64,000 bases of DNA, from assembly GCA_943788245.1 (NCBI GenBank), contig CALSPN010000001.1:27818-91817 (forward strand). The letters run 5' to 3'. The notes below the pieces were generated by a model. It was not told where the DNA came from. It did no database searches and saw nothing but the letters and a program-made list of their open reading frames with translations. The translations under genes were made by a program, and so were the position numbers. Shown piece by piece: positions 39,287 to 49,613 of this stretch (within the stretch, counting starts at the first letter, position 1; the number at the start of each line of letters is the position of its first letter). This stretch comes from an uncultured Verrucomicrobiae bacterium (lineage in GTDB: Bacteria; Verrucomicrobiota; Verrucomicrobiia; Limisphaerales; AAA164-E04).

Positions 39287-40417
39287 TCAACAGCAAGCAT
39301 CATTTTCCGCAACTTCGATTGTGGCTTTGTAATGAGCGCCCTTGGTTTCCTTTGGATGGCGAAGTTTTGGTTCGGTACATCCAAAAGCTTGGGCGCTTTC
39401 CAGCGGGATCGTTTCATTGGGCTCGATCCGTTCGAAGTGTCCCTCGTAAGGTGGTTTCCCATATATTTGGTAATTTTTATCGCATGTAGCGTAGCGTTTT
39501 CCTCGCTCCATTGTATTCCCGTCATCATCGGTCACGGCCTTGAAGGGGCCTTTGTATACAACTGCCTGATTTCGTTCCAGGCAGACGCCTTCCTTACCTT
39601 TGAAAGCCTGGACCGTGATCCCGCGGAACTCGATGCCTTCGACGGTTTGCCATGGGGATTCATCTCGCTTGAGTATTTCGATGCCGTAAAACCCTGCCTC
39701 CTCAAAGGCCTTGAGGAATCCTTCCTCAGTCAGCGCTCCGCTGATGCATCCGCTCCAGAGCTCATGGTCGTCCTGTAGATGCTGAGGTATGATTTCGTCT
39801 GAGACGATGTCGGATATGATGGCCCTGCCACCTCTCTTGATGACGCGGAAAATTTCCGAGAACATTTGATTCTTGGCTGATGCATGCACCAGATTAAGTA
39901 CGCAATTTGAGACAACGGCATCGATACTTGCATCGGAAACAAGGGGACGAGTTTTTTTAAGGTTTTCCGTGATGGTATCCAGATTCAAAAAGTCATTGGC
40001 ATTCAATACGGGATGTTTCACCAGCTCATCATCGAGCAAATCCAAATCCAGTGCCAGATCTTGAATCCTGCCTTTTTTGAAAACCACATTCGCATGGCCT
40101 GCTCGCTCTGCCACAACAGGAGCGTTTCGTTGCGCGACTTCAAGCATGTCATCCGTCATGTCGATGCCAATGACCTTACCTTCTGGCCCGACCACCTGAG
40201 AGGCAATGAAGCAAATCTTGCCAGTGCCGCTACCCAGATCCAGCACGGTTTCTCCTGGTTGCAAGTATCTCGAGGGATCTCCACAGCCATAATCTTTTTC
40301 GATGACTTCTTGTGGAATGATTTCGAGATACTTCTGGTCATATTCTACTGGACAACAAAGAGCCGGTTCTGGTGCATTTGCGGCGGCTGCGTATCTTTTT
40401 TTTACGTTGGATTCCAT
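39287..40417 (-). CDS. arsM: Arsenite S-adenosylmethionine methyltransferase, extended ArsM type
   Basis: The 376-residue protein has a class I methyltransferase core, motif I 'VLDLGSGTGKI' (58-68) and 'VIGIDMTDDMLEVAQRNAP', preceded by Cys21-Cys22. Typical ArsM arsenite-binding Cys are seen in 'SNCVLNLV' and 'WSGCISGALTEEGF'. A C-terminal extension of about 100 residues follows the core ('QAVVYKGPFKAVTDDDG', 'KRYATCDKNYQIYG') and the chain ends in Cys-Cys. This longer form with CC at both ends is the one I associate with arsenosugar-type ArsM, but no arsS radical SAM gene is nearby. It should methylate As(III) using SAM and thiols. It is convergent with the dehydrogenase gene. Confidence 0.88.
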   Translation of the reverse strand: MESNVKKRYAAAANAPEPALCCPVEYDQKYLEIIPQEVIEKDYGCGDPSRYLQPGETVLDLGSGTGKICFIASQVVGPEGKVIGIDMTDDMLEVAQRNAPVVAERAGHANVVFKKGRIQDLALDLDLLDDELVKHPVLNANDFLNLDTITENLKKTRPLVSDASIDAVVSNCVLNLVHASAKNQMFSEIFRVIKRGGRAIISDIVSDEIIPQHLQDDHELWSGCISGALTEEGFLKAFEEAGFYGIEILKRDESPWQTVEGIEFRGITVQAFKGKEGVCLERNQAVVYKGPFKAVTDDDGNTMERGKRYATCDKNYQIYGKPPYEGHFERIEPNETIPLESAQAFGCTEPKLRHPKETKGAHYKATIEVAENDACC

Positions 40418-40758
40418 TTTTAATAACTGATCTTTCCACTAGGAGACACCTTACAGGGATTTCTTCCAATTCAAAAATTAAAGGGATATCTGTTTCTTGG
40501 CTGATTCCCCCTTGAATCAAGGTCTCAAGGGAATGATGGCACACATTCTTTCAATCAGCCCTCACTAATGAGCGGGCTTTATCACTTCAACGGCAAAAAC
40601 CTGACGAAGAAAGCGGATCAGGTCCCTGACCATATGCTCAATCTGAACGGATTTCGATGAATCCCGCGGCTGCCATCTTTCGCGTTGGAAATTTCGTGAC
40701 AGTGCCGTAACCTTGCCCTTGAAACTAAAGCGACAGTCCTTGTTCATCGCTGCAACCA
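40418..40758. other. Divergent intergenic region between arsM and trpF
   Basis: No ArsR-type operator is evident. A weak hairpin AGCCC-TCA...TGA-GC-GGGCT lies at about 40557-40578. The only gene-like item is a possible short minus-strand frame listed separately. Confidence 0.35.
40565..40747 (-). CDS. Possible small hypothetical protein (60 residues)
   Basis: This frame encodes a basic, Arg-rich product (MNKDCRFSFKGK to VEVIKPAH) with codon use like its neighbours. It lacks a Shine-Dalgarno, its start lies only 11 bases from the divergent trpF start, and I do not recognise it. It may be chance. Confidence 0.25.
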   Translation of the reverse strand: MNKDCRFSFKGKVTALSRNFQRERWQPRDSSKSVQIEHMVRDLIRFLRQVFAVEVIKPAH

Positions 40759-41376
40759 ATGAGAACGCGCATTAAAATTTGTGGAATCACCTGTCTGGAA
40801 GACGCACAGTTTGCTGTTCACTGCGGCGTGGACGCTCTGGGATTCATGTTTTTCGAGGAAAGTAAAAGATTCATCGATGTGGAATCGGCACGCGACATCT
40901 GTCAGGCAATGCCTCCCTGTCTCACCAAGGTGGGTGTTTTTGTGAATGCATCCAAGGAGCAGGTTCATCATGCGCAGCAAACTTGCGGTTTGGACACGCT
41001 TCAGTTTCATGGAGAGGAAGCGCCTGATTGGTGCCGGCAATTTGACGCCAAAACCATGAAAGCGTTCCGGGTTGGCGATGCAGAGACTCTTGAATCACTT
41101 GATGATTATGATGTTAATGCATGGTTGGTGGACAGTTATCAACCGGGGGAACGAGGGGGAACCGGACATTCTTTTCAATGGGATTTGTTGTCAGCCATTC
41201 GACCTTATCGCAAGCCACTGTTTCTGGCTGGCGGCTTGACGCCAGACAATATCCAGAAGGCCATTCGTGAAGTACAACCTTTTGGTGTAGATGTCTCATC
41301 AGGTGTCGAATTGGCACCTGGGCGGAAATGCCCCGACAAGGTTGCATCTTTTGTGCGAAAAGTGCAGCAAGCCTGA
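40759..41376 (+). CDS. trpF: Phosphoribosylanthranilate isomerase TrpF
   Basis: The 205-residue TIM-barrel protein is of normal TrpF length. It shows 'IKICGITCLEDAQFAVHCGVDALGFMFFEESKRFI' with the catalytic Cys in KICG, 'VGVFVNASKEQV', 'LQFHGEE', 'DSYQPGERGGTGHSFQWDLL' (catalytic Asp and phosphate site) and 'FLAGGLTPDNI', 'GVDVSSGVE'. It catalyses the Amadori rearrangement of N-(5-phosphoribosyl)anthranilate in tryptophan synthesis. No other trp biosynthesis gene is nearby, so the pathway is split in this genome. Confidence 0.96.
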   Translation: MRTRIKICGITCLEDAQFAVHCGVDALGFMFFEESKRFIDVESARDICQAMPPCLTKVGVFVNASKEQVHHAQQTCGLDTLQFHGEEAPDWCRQFDAKTMKAFRVGDAETLESLDDYDVNAWLVDSYQPGERGGTGHSFQWDLLSAIRPYRKPLFLAGGLTPDNIQKAIREVQPFGVDVSSGVELAPGRKCPDKVASFVRKVQQA

Positions 41377-41488
41377 CGATCGTGAGCAAAACCACGCATG
41401 GCCGGATGATTGCCCTTGAAATACCTCTTTTCGGTTTCTAAAAGCTGAAAAACAAGGGCTTAAACAGTAAGAAAGTTTCATATCGTTG

Positions 41489-41516
41489 TTGACTCCTTTG
41501 GTTGGTTTGCTACTTT
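41489..41516 (+). promoter_or_regulatory. Candidate promoter of rplM-rpsI
   Basis: TTGACT (41489-41494) and TACTTT (41511-41516) are spaced by 16 bases and lie 26 bases before the rplM ATG. It is the only good sigma70-like pair in the gap after trpF. Confidence 0.45.
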
Positions 41517-41542
41517 CCTGCCTCTTATATTTTGGATTTGTA

Positions 41543-41977
41543 ATGAAGACATATCTGCCGAAGATTAATGTAGACGAGCGCAAGTGGCACGTAGTAGACG
41601 CTGAGGATATTGTCCTCGGTCGTTTGGCAACTCAGGTTGCTGATGTTCTCCGTGGCAAGAATAAACCCACATACACCCCGCACCTTGATGCTGGCGACTT
41701 TGTGGTCGTCATCAATGCCGAGAAAGTTAAATTGACTGGGAAGAAAGAAGATCAGAAAACCTACATGAGCTACTCAGGATGGTTCGGTGGCGAACGCTAT
41801 CGCTCAGTGCCTGAAGTGCGTGAATCGCATCCTGATCGTCTGATCCTGCACGCAGTAAAGGGTATGCTCCCCAAAAACCGACTGGGGCGCAAGCTCCTGA
41901 CCAAACTCAAAGTTTACCGTGGCACTGAGCATCCTCATGATGCGCAACAGCCTGAGCCGATGAAAATCGAGCAGTAA
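41543..41977 (+). CDS. rplM: 50S ribosomal protein L13
   Basis: The start at 41543 (MKTYLPKINVDERKWHVVDA) gives the normal 144-residue L13; upstream codons are hydrophobic and not part of the family. 'GRLATQVADVLRGKNKPTYTPH', 'GDFVVVINAEKVKLTGKK', 'HAVKGMLPKNRLGRKLLTKLKVYRG' and 'HPHDAQQPEP' are conserved. L13 binds 23S rRNA early in 50S assembly. It forms the usual two-gene operon with rpsI, 27 bases downstream. Confidence 0.98.
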   Translation: MKTYLPKINVDERKWHVVDAEDIVLGRLATQVADVLRGKNKPTYTPHLDAGDFVVVINAEKVKLTGKKEDQKTYMSYSGWFGGERYRSVPEVRESHPDRLILHAVKGMLPKNRLGRKLLTKLKVYRGTEHPHDAQQPEPMKIEQ

Positions 41978-42004
41978 TAGAATTTTAATACTCATAACCT
42001 GAAC

Positions 42005-42400
42005 ATGTCTGAAAATACTGATTTTTTGGGAACTGGTCGCAGAAAAACCTCTGTAGCTCGCGTGCGCTTGTCCGCTGGCACAGGAAAAGTATCCGTGAAC
42101 GGACGCAGCCTCGAGGAATATTTCCCATTGGAAACGCAGCGCAGCGATGTGCTTTTGCCTCTTAACATCACCGAAACCTCCAGCAAGCTTGACGTTCGAA
42201 TCAATGTTTGTGGTGGTGGAATGAGCGGCCAGGCTGGTGCAGCTCGCCATGGTATCTCCCGCGCATTACTCAACGTGGATGCCGATCTCCGTCCCGTGTT
42301 GAAATCCGCTGGATTCCTCACGCGTGATCCGCGCATGAAAGAACGTAAGAAGTATGGTCAGCCAGGCGCGCGTCGTCGCTTCCAGTACAGCAAACGTTAA
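42005..42400 (+). CDS. rpsI: 30S ribosomal protein S9
   Basis: The 131-residue protein has '[26 protein letters not shown]', '[20 protein letters not shown]', '[27 protein letters not shown]', the standard S9 sequence ending in the C-terminal SKR tail that reaches the P-site tRNA. A strong terminator follows, so rplM-rpsI is a closed operon. Confidence 0.98.
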   Translation: MSENTDFLGTGRRKTSVARVRLSAGTGKVSVNGRSLEEYFPLETQRSDVLLPLNITETSSKLDVRINVCGGGMSGQAGAARHGISRALLNVDADLRPVLKSAGFLTRDPRMKERKKYGQPGARRRFQYSKR

Positions 42401-42427
42401 TCAAATTTACATCCTATCTGGATATAC

Positions 42428-42461
42428 AAAAGCCGTCGGTTTCTCCGACGGCTTTTTTTTT
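42428..42461 (+). terminator. Rho-independent terminator of rplM-rpsI
   Basis: An 11-bp GC-rich stem (AAAGCCGTCGG / CCGACGGCTTT) with a 5-base loop is followed by a T-run of nine, 28 bases past the rpsI stop. Confidence 0.95.
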
Positions 42462-42518
42462 CAAGAAAGAACACATATCGGTTGCGTTGTGTCACTGAAT
42501 TGATCAAGTTACCAAGTC

Positions 42519-43628
42519 ATGATCAGTTTTGATATACATGGATCAACGAGGCACCTTCAGCCGACGCTGTTGAGGGCTTGTCTTTGGTCTGTTTTATTTC
42601 ATTTCATGGTCATTGCTTCCATTGAGCTTCTCCACCATTACGGATTCACTGAAAAAGGGCCACTATCCTCCTTGCTGGCTCCCAAGATGCCTGAGCTCAA
42701 TGCTGCTGAATTAGAAAAAGAGTTGGAGATCACCCTGGATAAAGAACCTGAACCCAGCATTTTCTTTGATGCTGACCCTTCACTCGAGACGGAAGAGAAA
42801 CCTGAGGACACTCCGTACTATGCCGTGATTGATTCCATCGCAGGCAACCCGGATATCTCTCAGGATTTGGATCAGCCCAAGCTCGAGGGCTCACAGGATA
42901 AAGTATTCAAGACCACGGATACTGCACCGGGCGAAGAAATAACACCGGAACCTCCTGTCAGTGGGCTTCAACCATTCGTGCCTGAAGACGTCGAATCACC
43001 ACCCGATACCGAGTCGGTTGAGGATTTTGAAACTGAGTCTTTGGAACCTCAGGAAGTGGATGTTCAAAATGATGGTGTATTCGAAGAAGCGATTGCCGTT
43101 GAAACCAAAGAGCCCGAGATCAAACAGCCGGCTGAGATTCTGACGCGCATCAAGCCGCGAAAAGCTGTTCCGGTTCAGCAATCAACTCCCCCGAGAAAGG
43201 AAAGAACCCGCCCACGAACCATCGCAGAGGCCAAGAAACGCAACGGAATGCTTTTGGGCGAATCCATGAAACAGGAAGGCGGCGTAAAGAAATTTCGTGT
43301 TGAATCCTCACCTGATCTTTTGGCAACGCCATTTGGGGCTTACGATGCAGCCATTATACAGGCCATTCAACAGCGCTGGTTTGGATTGCTCGAAGGATTG
43401 CCTTCTGCGCGCAATGCATCAGGGAAGGTTACCGTAAAATTTCAGCTCATGTCGAATGGGAAGGTCATGGAAATGTCGGTGGAGGAAGATACAGTGGGCG
43501 TGATTCAATCTTTACTCTGTCAACGTGCGATCAGTGATCCTGCGCCTTACGGAAAATGGCCAAGTGATATGCGCCGTCTCGTAGGTGCTGATTACCGGCA
43601 AATAAGATTTTCTTTTTATTACAATTGA
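42519..43628 (+). CDS. TonB/TolA-like protein with long acidic linker
   Basis: The 369-residue protein has a signal-anchor helix (about 17-38), a long Glu/Pro/Asp-rich periplasmic linker (about 55-215), a basic stretch ('KPRKAVPVQQSTPPRKERTRPR'), then a C-terminal domain of about 100 residues ('AAIIQAIQQRWFGLLEGLP', 'GKVTVKFQLMSNGKVMEMSVEED') that has the TonB/TolA C-terminal pattern. With the ExbB and ExbD genes that follow it forms a second energised complex, which could be TonB- or Tol-like. No tolB or pal is seen nearby, and the linker is unusually acidic. The ATG overlaps no neighbour; the start lacks a clear Shine-Dalgarno. Confidence 0.75.
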   Translation: MISFDIHGSTRHLQPTLLRACLWSVLFHFMVIASIELLHHYGFTEKGPLSSLLAPKMPELNAAELEKELEITLDKEPEPSIFFDADPSLETEEKPEDTPYYAVIDSIAGNPDISQDLDQPKLEGSQDKVFKTTDTAPGEEITPEPPVSGLQPFVPEDVESPPDTESVEDFETESLEPQEVDVQNDGVFEEAIAVETKEPEIKQPAEILTRIKPRKAVPVQQSTPPRKERTRPRTIAEAKKRNGMLLGESMKQEGGVKKFRVESSPDLLATPFGAYDAAIIQAIQQRWFGLLEGLPSARNASGKVTVKFQLMSNGKVMEMSVEEDTVGVIQSLLCQRAISDPAPYGKWPSDMRRLVGADYRQIRFSFYYN

Positions 43629-43753
43629 AAACAAAATATTAAAATCCCAGACTTTGAGCTTACTATCAGAGAGGCGAACATGCCTCTACCCGGGGGGGGA
43701 TTCAGTTTTTTGGGGCCAGAGGAAAGCAACATAAATTATTTCTATAAAAAACA

Positions 43754-44476
43754 ATGTTTGAATTTTTAGAGGCAGGTGGACCTTTCATGTGGTTGTTACT
43801 GATCATGTCAGTAGTGGCCTTGACTTATATTATCGAGCGTGGTCTCGCATTGCGTTGGCGTAATGTGGTTCCGGATCAGATTGCTGAAGCCCTGAGTCAA
43901 TGTGAAAGTCCGCAGGATTTATCGACATTGCATACCTTGTGCCAGCAGTTTCCATCTCCAGCAAGTCGCATGTTGAGCGCGGCCATGGATCAATTTCCAT
44001 ATTCAAAGGCTGAAAACATGGAAGCTTTGCAAACGCGTGCTCGAAAGGAAATCGCTCAACTCGAAAGCGGGCTGGTGGTGATCGAAGTGATCGTGGGTTC
44101 CGCACCTCTCCTTGGTCTGGTTGGAACCTTGCATGGGCTCATTACCCTCTTTGGTGACTTTGGTGCCGCCAGCCTTGCTGATCATACTTCATTGGCCAAG
44201 GGTATTTCCATTGCACTGAACACGACACTTACAGGGCTCCTGATTGCGATCCCATCACTGATTGCCTGGAGTTACTACAACAAGAAGGTGGAAACCATGG
44301 CTATTGAGCTTGAGGCGCTCTGTGATGAATTATTGCGGATATACTATCCGCCCTCAAGTGCAGCGAAGCAGGCTGAAGTCGTCCCGTCGGATGCCATTAC
44401 AAGTGTTGAACCAGAACAACAGGCTCCCGCACCCAAGCGCCGTGCCAAGCGTCGGCGTGACTCAAAGCAATCCTGA
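43754..44476 (+). CDS. MotA/TolQ/ExbB proton channel protein (second set)
   Basis: The 240-residue protein has three membrane segments: about 8-28, 112-135 ('GSAPLLGLVGTLHGLITLFGDFG') and 150-175 ('GISIALNTTLTGLLIAIPSLIAW'), the ExbB/TolQ signature. The tail is Ala/Arg/Lys-rich (about 215-240). It differs from the first ExbB in this window. It pairs with the ExbD-like gene 17 bases downstream and with the TonB-like gene upstream. A G8 run lies in the 125-base gap before it. Confidence 0.9.
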   Translation: MFEFLEAGGPFMWLLLIMSVVALTYIIERGLALRWRNVVPDQIAEALSQCESPQDLSTLHTLCQQFPSPASRMLSAAMDQFPYSKAENMEALQTRARKEIAQLESGLVVIEVIVGSAPLLGLVGTLHGLITLFGDFGAASLADHTSLAKGISIALNTTLTGLLIAIPSLIAWSYYNKKVETMAIELEALCDELLRIYYPPSSAAKQAEVVPSDAITSVEPEQQAPAPKRRAKRRRDSKQS

Positions 44477-44493
44477 TTGATAAGGAGACTATT

Positions 44494-44919
44494 TTGAAAT
44501 TCCTCCAACGCAAACGTCAAAAGCCGCCGACGATTATCATCATATCATTGATTGATATCCTGATTGTGCTGCTGATTTTCATGATGGTGACCACTACCTT
44601 CAAGCAGAAATCGGTTTTGAATCTAAGTTTGCCACAATCGCGTGCTCAGTCCTCTGCGCAAACAGAGACCGGCAACATTACCATCAGTATTACCAAGAAT
44701 GAACCCTTCCTGCACTGGGATGAATTACCCATTACAGAAGCTGAATTGGAAGCTCGCCTCAAGCAAGTGGCGCAGGAAAATCCGGACATGACCGTCATTG
44801 TTAAACCGGATAAAGACTCCACAACCGGGCATTTGGTATTTGTGATGGATGCTGCCAACGCGGTTGCTCTCAATAACATCAAGCTCAGGACCAAGCCTCT
44901 CAGGGATGCAGTAGAATAG
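44494..44919 (+). CDS. ExbD/TolR family protein (second set)
   Basis: The start is TTG at 44494, set by the Shine-Dalgarno TAAGGAG at 44481-44487, six bases before it. The 141-residue protein has a basic N-terminus, a transmembrane helix containing the conserved proton-path Asp ('LIDILIVLLIFMMVTTTF', Asp about residue 21) and a periplasmic ExbD/TolR domain ('NITISITKNEPFLHWDELP', 'TVIVKPDKDSTTGHLVFVMDAAN'). It should form the proton channel with the preceding ExbB-like protein. Confidence 0.92.
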   Translation: MKFLQRKRQKPPTIIIISLIDILIVLLIFMMVTTTFKQKSVLNLSLPQSRAQSSAQTETGNITISITKNEPFLHWDELPITEAELEARLKQVAQENPDMTVIVKPDKDSTTGHLVFVMDAANAVALNNIKLRTKPLRDAVE

Positions 44920-45015
44920 GCTGCCGCAAGCTGAGTCAATGCGCATGCATCGGCTTTGATTCATCGGGCTGCCAGATGCTCGACAACCCTTTGCCAAATC
45001 GAATATGATTTGCTG

Positions 45016-46842
45016 ATGAACCGATTGATCCTCTGCTGTTTCCTGCTGGTGACCTGCCTTCATGCCCAGCGCGATCCAACCCGTTTAACAGATGGTCCCA
45101 TGCTGGGGGATGTGACTGCGAATTCCGTTCGCATATGGGGAAGGACTTCCGACCCCTCTGAATTTTTTGTCCACTATGGCACTGACAAAACATCAATGAT
45201 ACAGATTTCAGAGGGTGTCATGACTTCCATTGCTCATGACAATACGGGCTCCATCATCCTGAATGGACTGCGGCCTGATACTCGTTACCACTACCAGTTA
45301 TGGGTAAACGAGCGCCCTCACGGTGAGTCGGGAACTTTCAAAACACTCCCGGATTCTGCTTCTCTTATTGACCCGGAACACAATCCTGAGGGTTTATTCA
45401 ATTTCAAGTTTCAAATCGGTTCTTGCGCGAATCAAAACCCGCTTCATGGCATTGGTCATCAGACTCCCACCTACGAGACCTTGAATCGTGATTGGAGTCA
45501 TCGCGTTGATTTCCATATTATGAACGGAGATTGGCTTTATGAGGAGCTCCGGGATTACCCTCTTGAGGCCTGGCGATTGGTGCAGGATGTTGCTCTGAAT
45601 GCCGTGCCTGACCCCCTTCAATGGATGCCAACAGTCGTTGGGGTCTGGGAGAATTACAAGCTGTACTTGCGGCGCAGCCATGACCTGTCCGACTGGCATC
45701 GAAACGTGCCCAGCTATTTCACGTTTGACGATCATGAGCTGGTCAATGACATCTGGGGAACGGGAACGGCAGGCAAAAGGCATCGACGTACGGTGTTCCG
45801 TGATATCGGAACCTACGCCTGGTATGATTATCTTGGATGGGCCAACCCGACTGCTCATGATGCCGAACTTCATGTGGGACGGGGCAGTATGAAGGCAGGG
45901 AGTGATCTATTAACGGATTCTACTGTTGATTTCACTCAAATGCGGCTCAACGAAATGCTGAATCTTCACGTCCATTGGGGTACTCCTGAAGCGGGTGTCA
46001 ACGACATGAAATATGACAACGATGATGGTCATCCCAATGCTTACGTTTACGATATAGTGGAAGTTGTCGACGCCCACACGTTACGTTTGCATATGCCTGC
46101 CAAAACGACGGATGTCGTGACCTATTCCGTTGGTCGCCGCAGCTATGGGAAATTTCAGGTGGGTAATTGCGAATTTTATTTGATTGATACACGCAGTGCT
46201 CGCGACATGCATGATGTGACGGAACGCGACCGACCCGGTTTATCAATGCTTGGAGCAGCTCAGAAACGATGGTTGATCGACAGTATGCAGCAAAGCGATG
46301 CTTCCTTTTTCTTTTTCATTTCCTCGGTGCCATTCATGATTCCTCATAGTGGGGCAGGAGGTTTCGAATCCGATGCTGCCAACAAGGAAGAAGCCTGGAC
46401 TGGTTTTTTTGATGAGCGCGAACAGTTGATTGAATTTTGGAAGGATCTTAACAAGCCCGTTTTTGTGATGACTGGAGATCTTCACAACAGTTTTGCCGTT
46501 AAGATCACCGATAAAATATGGGAATTCTGTTGTGGTCCTCATAACAGCGTCAATCATGTACCGGCTTTGGATGAGAGTAATCGTCCCGCCACGGGACCTT
46601 TTAAATTCGGTCCCAGAGCATGTGACATTCGATGGAGCAGTTACATTCTGCCCGACCTGCCGCGTTTGGAGCGCCTTTATCCACATTTCTGTATCGTACA
46701 AGTGAACAATGTCTTCAACATGCCCCAAAAAATCGGAGATACTCGATGGGTTGCCTATCCACACCCTCAAATTATCTTTCAATATTACGATGGACGCACA
46801 GGGGAATTGGCCTATGCAGAATCGATCAGCCCAAGGCCATGA
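45016..46842 (+). CDS. PhoD-like alkaline phosphatase/phosphodiesterase, exported
   Basis: The start at 45016 (MNRLILCC) gives a good signal peptide (to about 18); the frame is open to 44956. In the 608-residue protein an N-terminal Fn3-like domain ('GDVTANSVRIWGRTSDPSEFFVHYG') precedes the PhoD-type catalytic domain: 'FKFQIGSCANQ', 'HIMNGDWLYEE', 'YFTFDDHELVNDIWG', 'FFFFISSVPFM' and 'VFVMTGDLHNSFAVKI'. The Asp, His and Cys residues of the Ca/Fe-dependent site are present. It likely releases phosphate from phosphodiesters in the periplasm. A PhoB box was not seen. trpS follows 71 bases later. Confidence 0.85.
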   Translation: MNRLILCCFLLVTCLHAQRDPTRLTDGPMLGDVTANSVRIWGRTSDPSEFFVHYGTDKTSMIQISEGVMTSIAHDNTGSIILNGLRPDTRYHYQLWVNERPHGESGTFKTLPDSASLIDPEHNPEGLFNFKFQIGSCANQNPLHGIGHQTPTYETLNRDWSHRVDFHIMNGDWLYEELRDYPLEAWRLVQDVALNAVPDPLQWMPTVVGVWENYKLYLRRSHDLSDWHRNVPSYFTFDDHELVNDIWGTGTAGKRHRRTVFRDIGTYAWYDYLGWANPTAHDAELHVGRGSMKAGSDLLTDSTVDFTQMRLNEMLNLHVHWGTPEAGVNDMKYDNDDGHPNAYVYDIVEVVDAHTLRLHMPAKTTDVVTYSVGRRSYGKFQVGNCEFYLIDTRSARDMHDVTERDRPGLSMLGAAQKRWLIDSMQQSDASFFFFISSVPFMIPHSGAGGFESDAANKEEAWTGFFDEREQLIEFWKDLNKPVFVMTGDLHNSFAVKITDKIWEFCCGPHNSVNHVPALDESNRPATGPFKFGPRACDIRWSSYILPDLPRLERLYPHFCIVQVNNVFNMPQKIGDTRWVAYPHPQIIFQYYDGRTGELAYAESISPRP

Positions 46843-46913
46843 CAGCTCATGCATCGAAATTTGGAAGACTGCAACATTGCACATCGAAAACTTAATTGCT
46901 AGCGTTTCGCGCC

Positions 46914-47880
46914 ATGAGGATTTTGTCGGGTATTCAACCTTCCGGTGCGCTTCATCTTGGAAACTATTTCGGGATGATGCGTCCTGCAATCGAATTGCAG
47001 AACCAGGGCGAGGCCTATTATTTTATCGCTAATTACCACTCCATGACCTCGTTGTTCGATGCTGAACAGCGAAGGCAGAACGTGCTGGATGTCGCATTGG
47101 ATTTCCTCGCCTGTGGACTGGATCCCGAACGCTCAGTGTTCTTCAAACAATCGGATGTGCCGGAGCATACGGAGTTGACCTGGATGCTCACGACCTTGAC
47201 CCCCATGGGACTGCTTGAGCGGTGTCATAGTTACAAAGACAAATTAGCTCGCGGAATATCACCCAATCACGGGTTATTTGCTTACCCTGTTCTCATGGCC
47301 GCAGATATTTTGATCTATGATTCCAAGGTGGTTCCGGTAGGTAAAGATCAGAAACAACATGTTGAAGTGACGCGTGATATTGCCATCAAATTCAACCAAC
47401 AGTATGGAGACACTTTTATCATTCCTGAGCCGCAGATTCGAGAGGACGTTGCTGTCGTTCCTGGCACGGATGGCCAGAAAATGAGTAAAAGCTATGGTAA
47501 TACGATAGAGATTTTCGGATCTGAAAAACCACTCAAAAAGAAGATCATGAGTCTGGTGATGGATAGCCGTGGTATGGATGAACCTAAACCGGATGCGGAA
47601 AAAAATATCGCCGTTCAACTCTTGAAATTGGTGGCTGAACCGGAGCTGGCCCAGGATTGCGAGGATCAATTAAGGGCAGGGGGGTATGGTTACGGGCACT
47701 TGAAGAAAGCGCTTTTTGAAGCCTGTTGGAGTTATTTTGAGCCCATGCGGCAGAAGCGTGAAGAACTTGCCAAAAATATTGATTTTGTTCAGGAGGTGTT
47801 ATCCAAAGGTGCAGAGCGCTGCTCGGTCAGTGGCTTCTGCTGTGAACAATCGGGCAAAGAACGCCTGTGGTCTGGATTGA
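46914..47880 (+). CDS. trpS: Tryptophanyl-tRNA synthetase, frameshifted near the C-terminus
   Basis: The start at 46914 (MRILSGIQPSG) matches the family. HIGH-type HLGN (14-17), 'GLLERCHSYKDK', 'YPVLMAADILIYDS', 'PVGKDQKQHVE' and KMSKS (189-193) are all present. In frame the chain ends with a non-family tail to 47918. One extra base at about 47819-47822 explains this: without it the end reads 'GAERARSVASAVNNRAKNACGLD' and stops at 47880, the standard TrpS C-terminus (321 residues). Sequence error is likely. It charges tRNA-Trp in the cytoplasm. Confidence 0.95.
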
Positions 47881-49474
<1,594 letters not shown>

Positions 49475-49499
49475 GTTGGAATTTAAATATCTAACAAAA

Positions 49500-49528
49500 G
49501 ACAAGGCGCGGTTCTTCCGCGCCTTGTC
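49500..49528 (+). terminator. First terminator after eno
   Basis: A 12-bp GC-rich stem (GACAAGGCGCGG / CCGCGCCTTGTC) with a 5-base loop lies 26 bases past the eno stop. The T-run is interrupted (TCTGT). Confidence 0.75.
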
Positions 49529-49540
49529 TCTGTACAGTGA

Positions 49541-49586
49541 AAAGCGCGTGATCGGAGCAACCCCTTGCTGATCACGCGCTTTTTTC
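49541..49586. terminator. Second terminator, probably bidirectional
   Basis: Stem AAAGCGCGTGATC (49541-49553) and GATCACGCGCTTT (49570-49582) is followed by TTTT on the plus strand and by TTTT inside the arm on the minus strand. It sits between the convergent eno and Gfo/Idh genes and can serve both. Confidence 0.85.
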
Positions 49587-49613
49587 AAACCGGAAGAAAG
49601 CCAGGCTTTCTTC

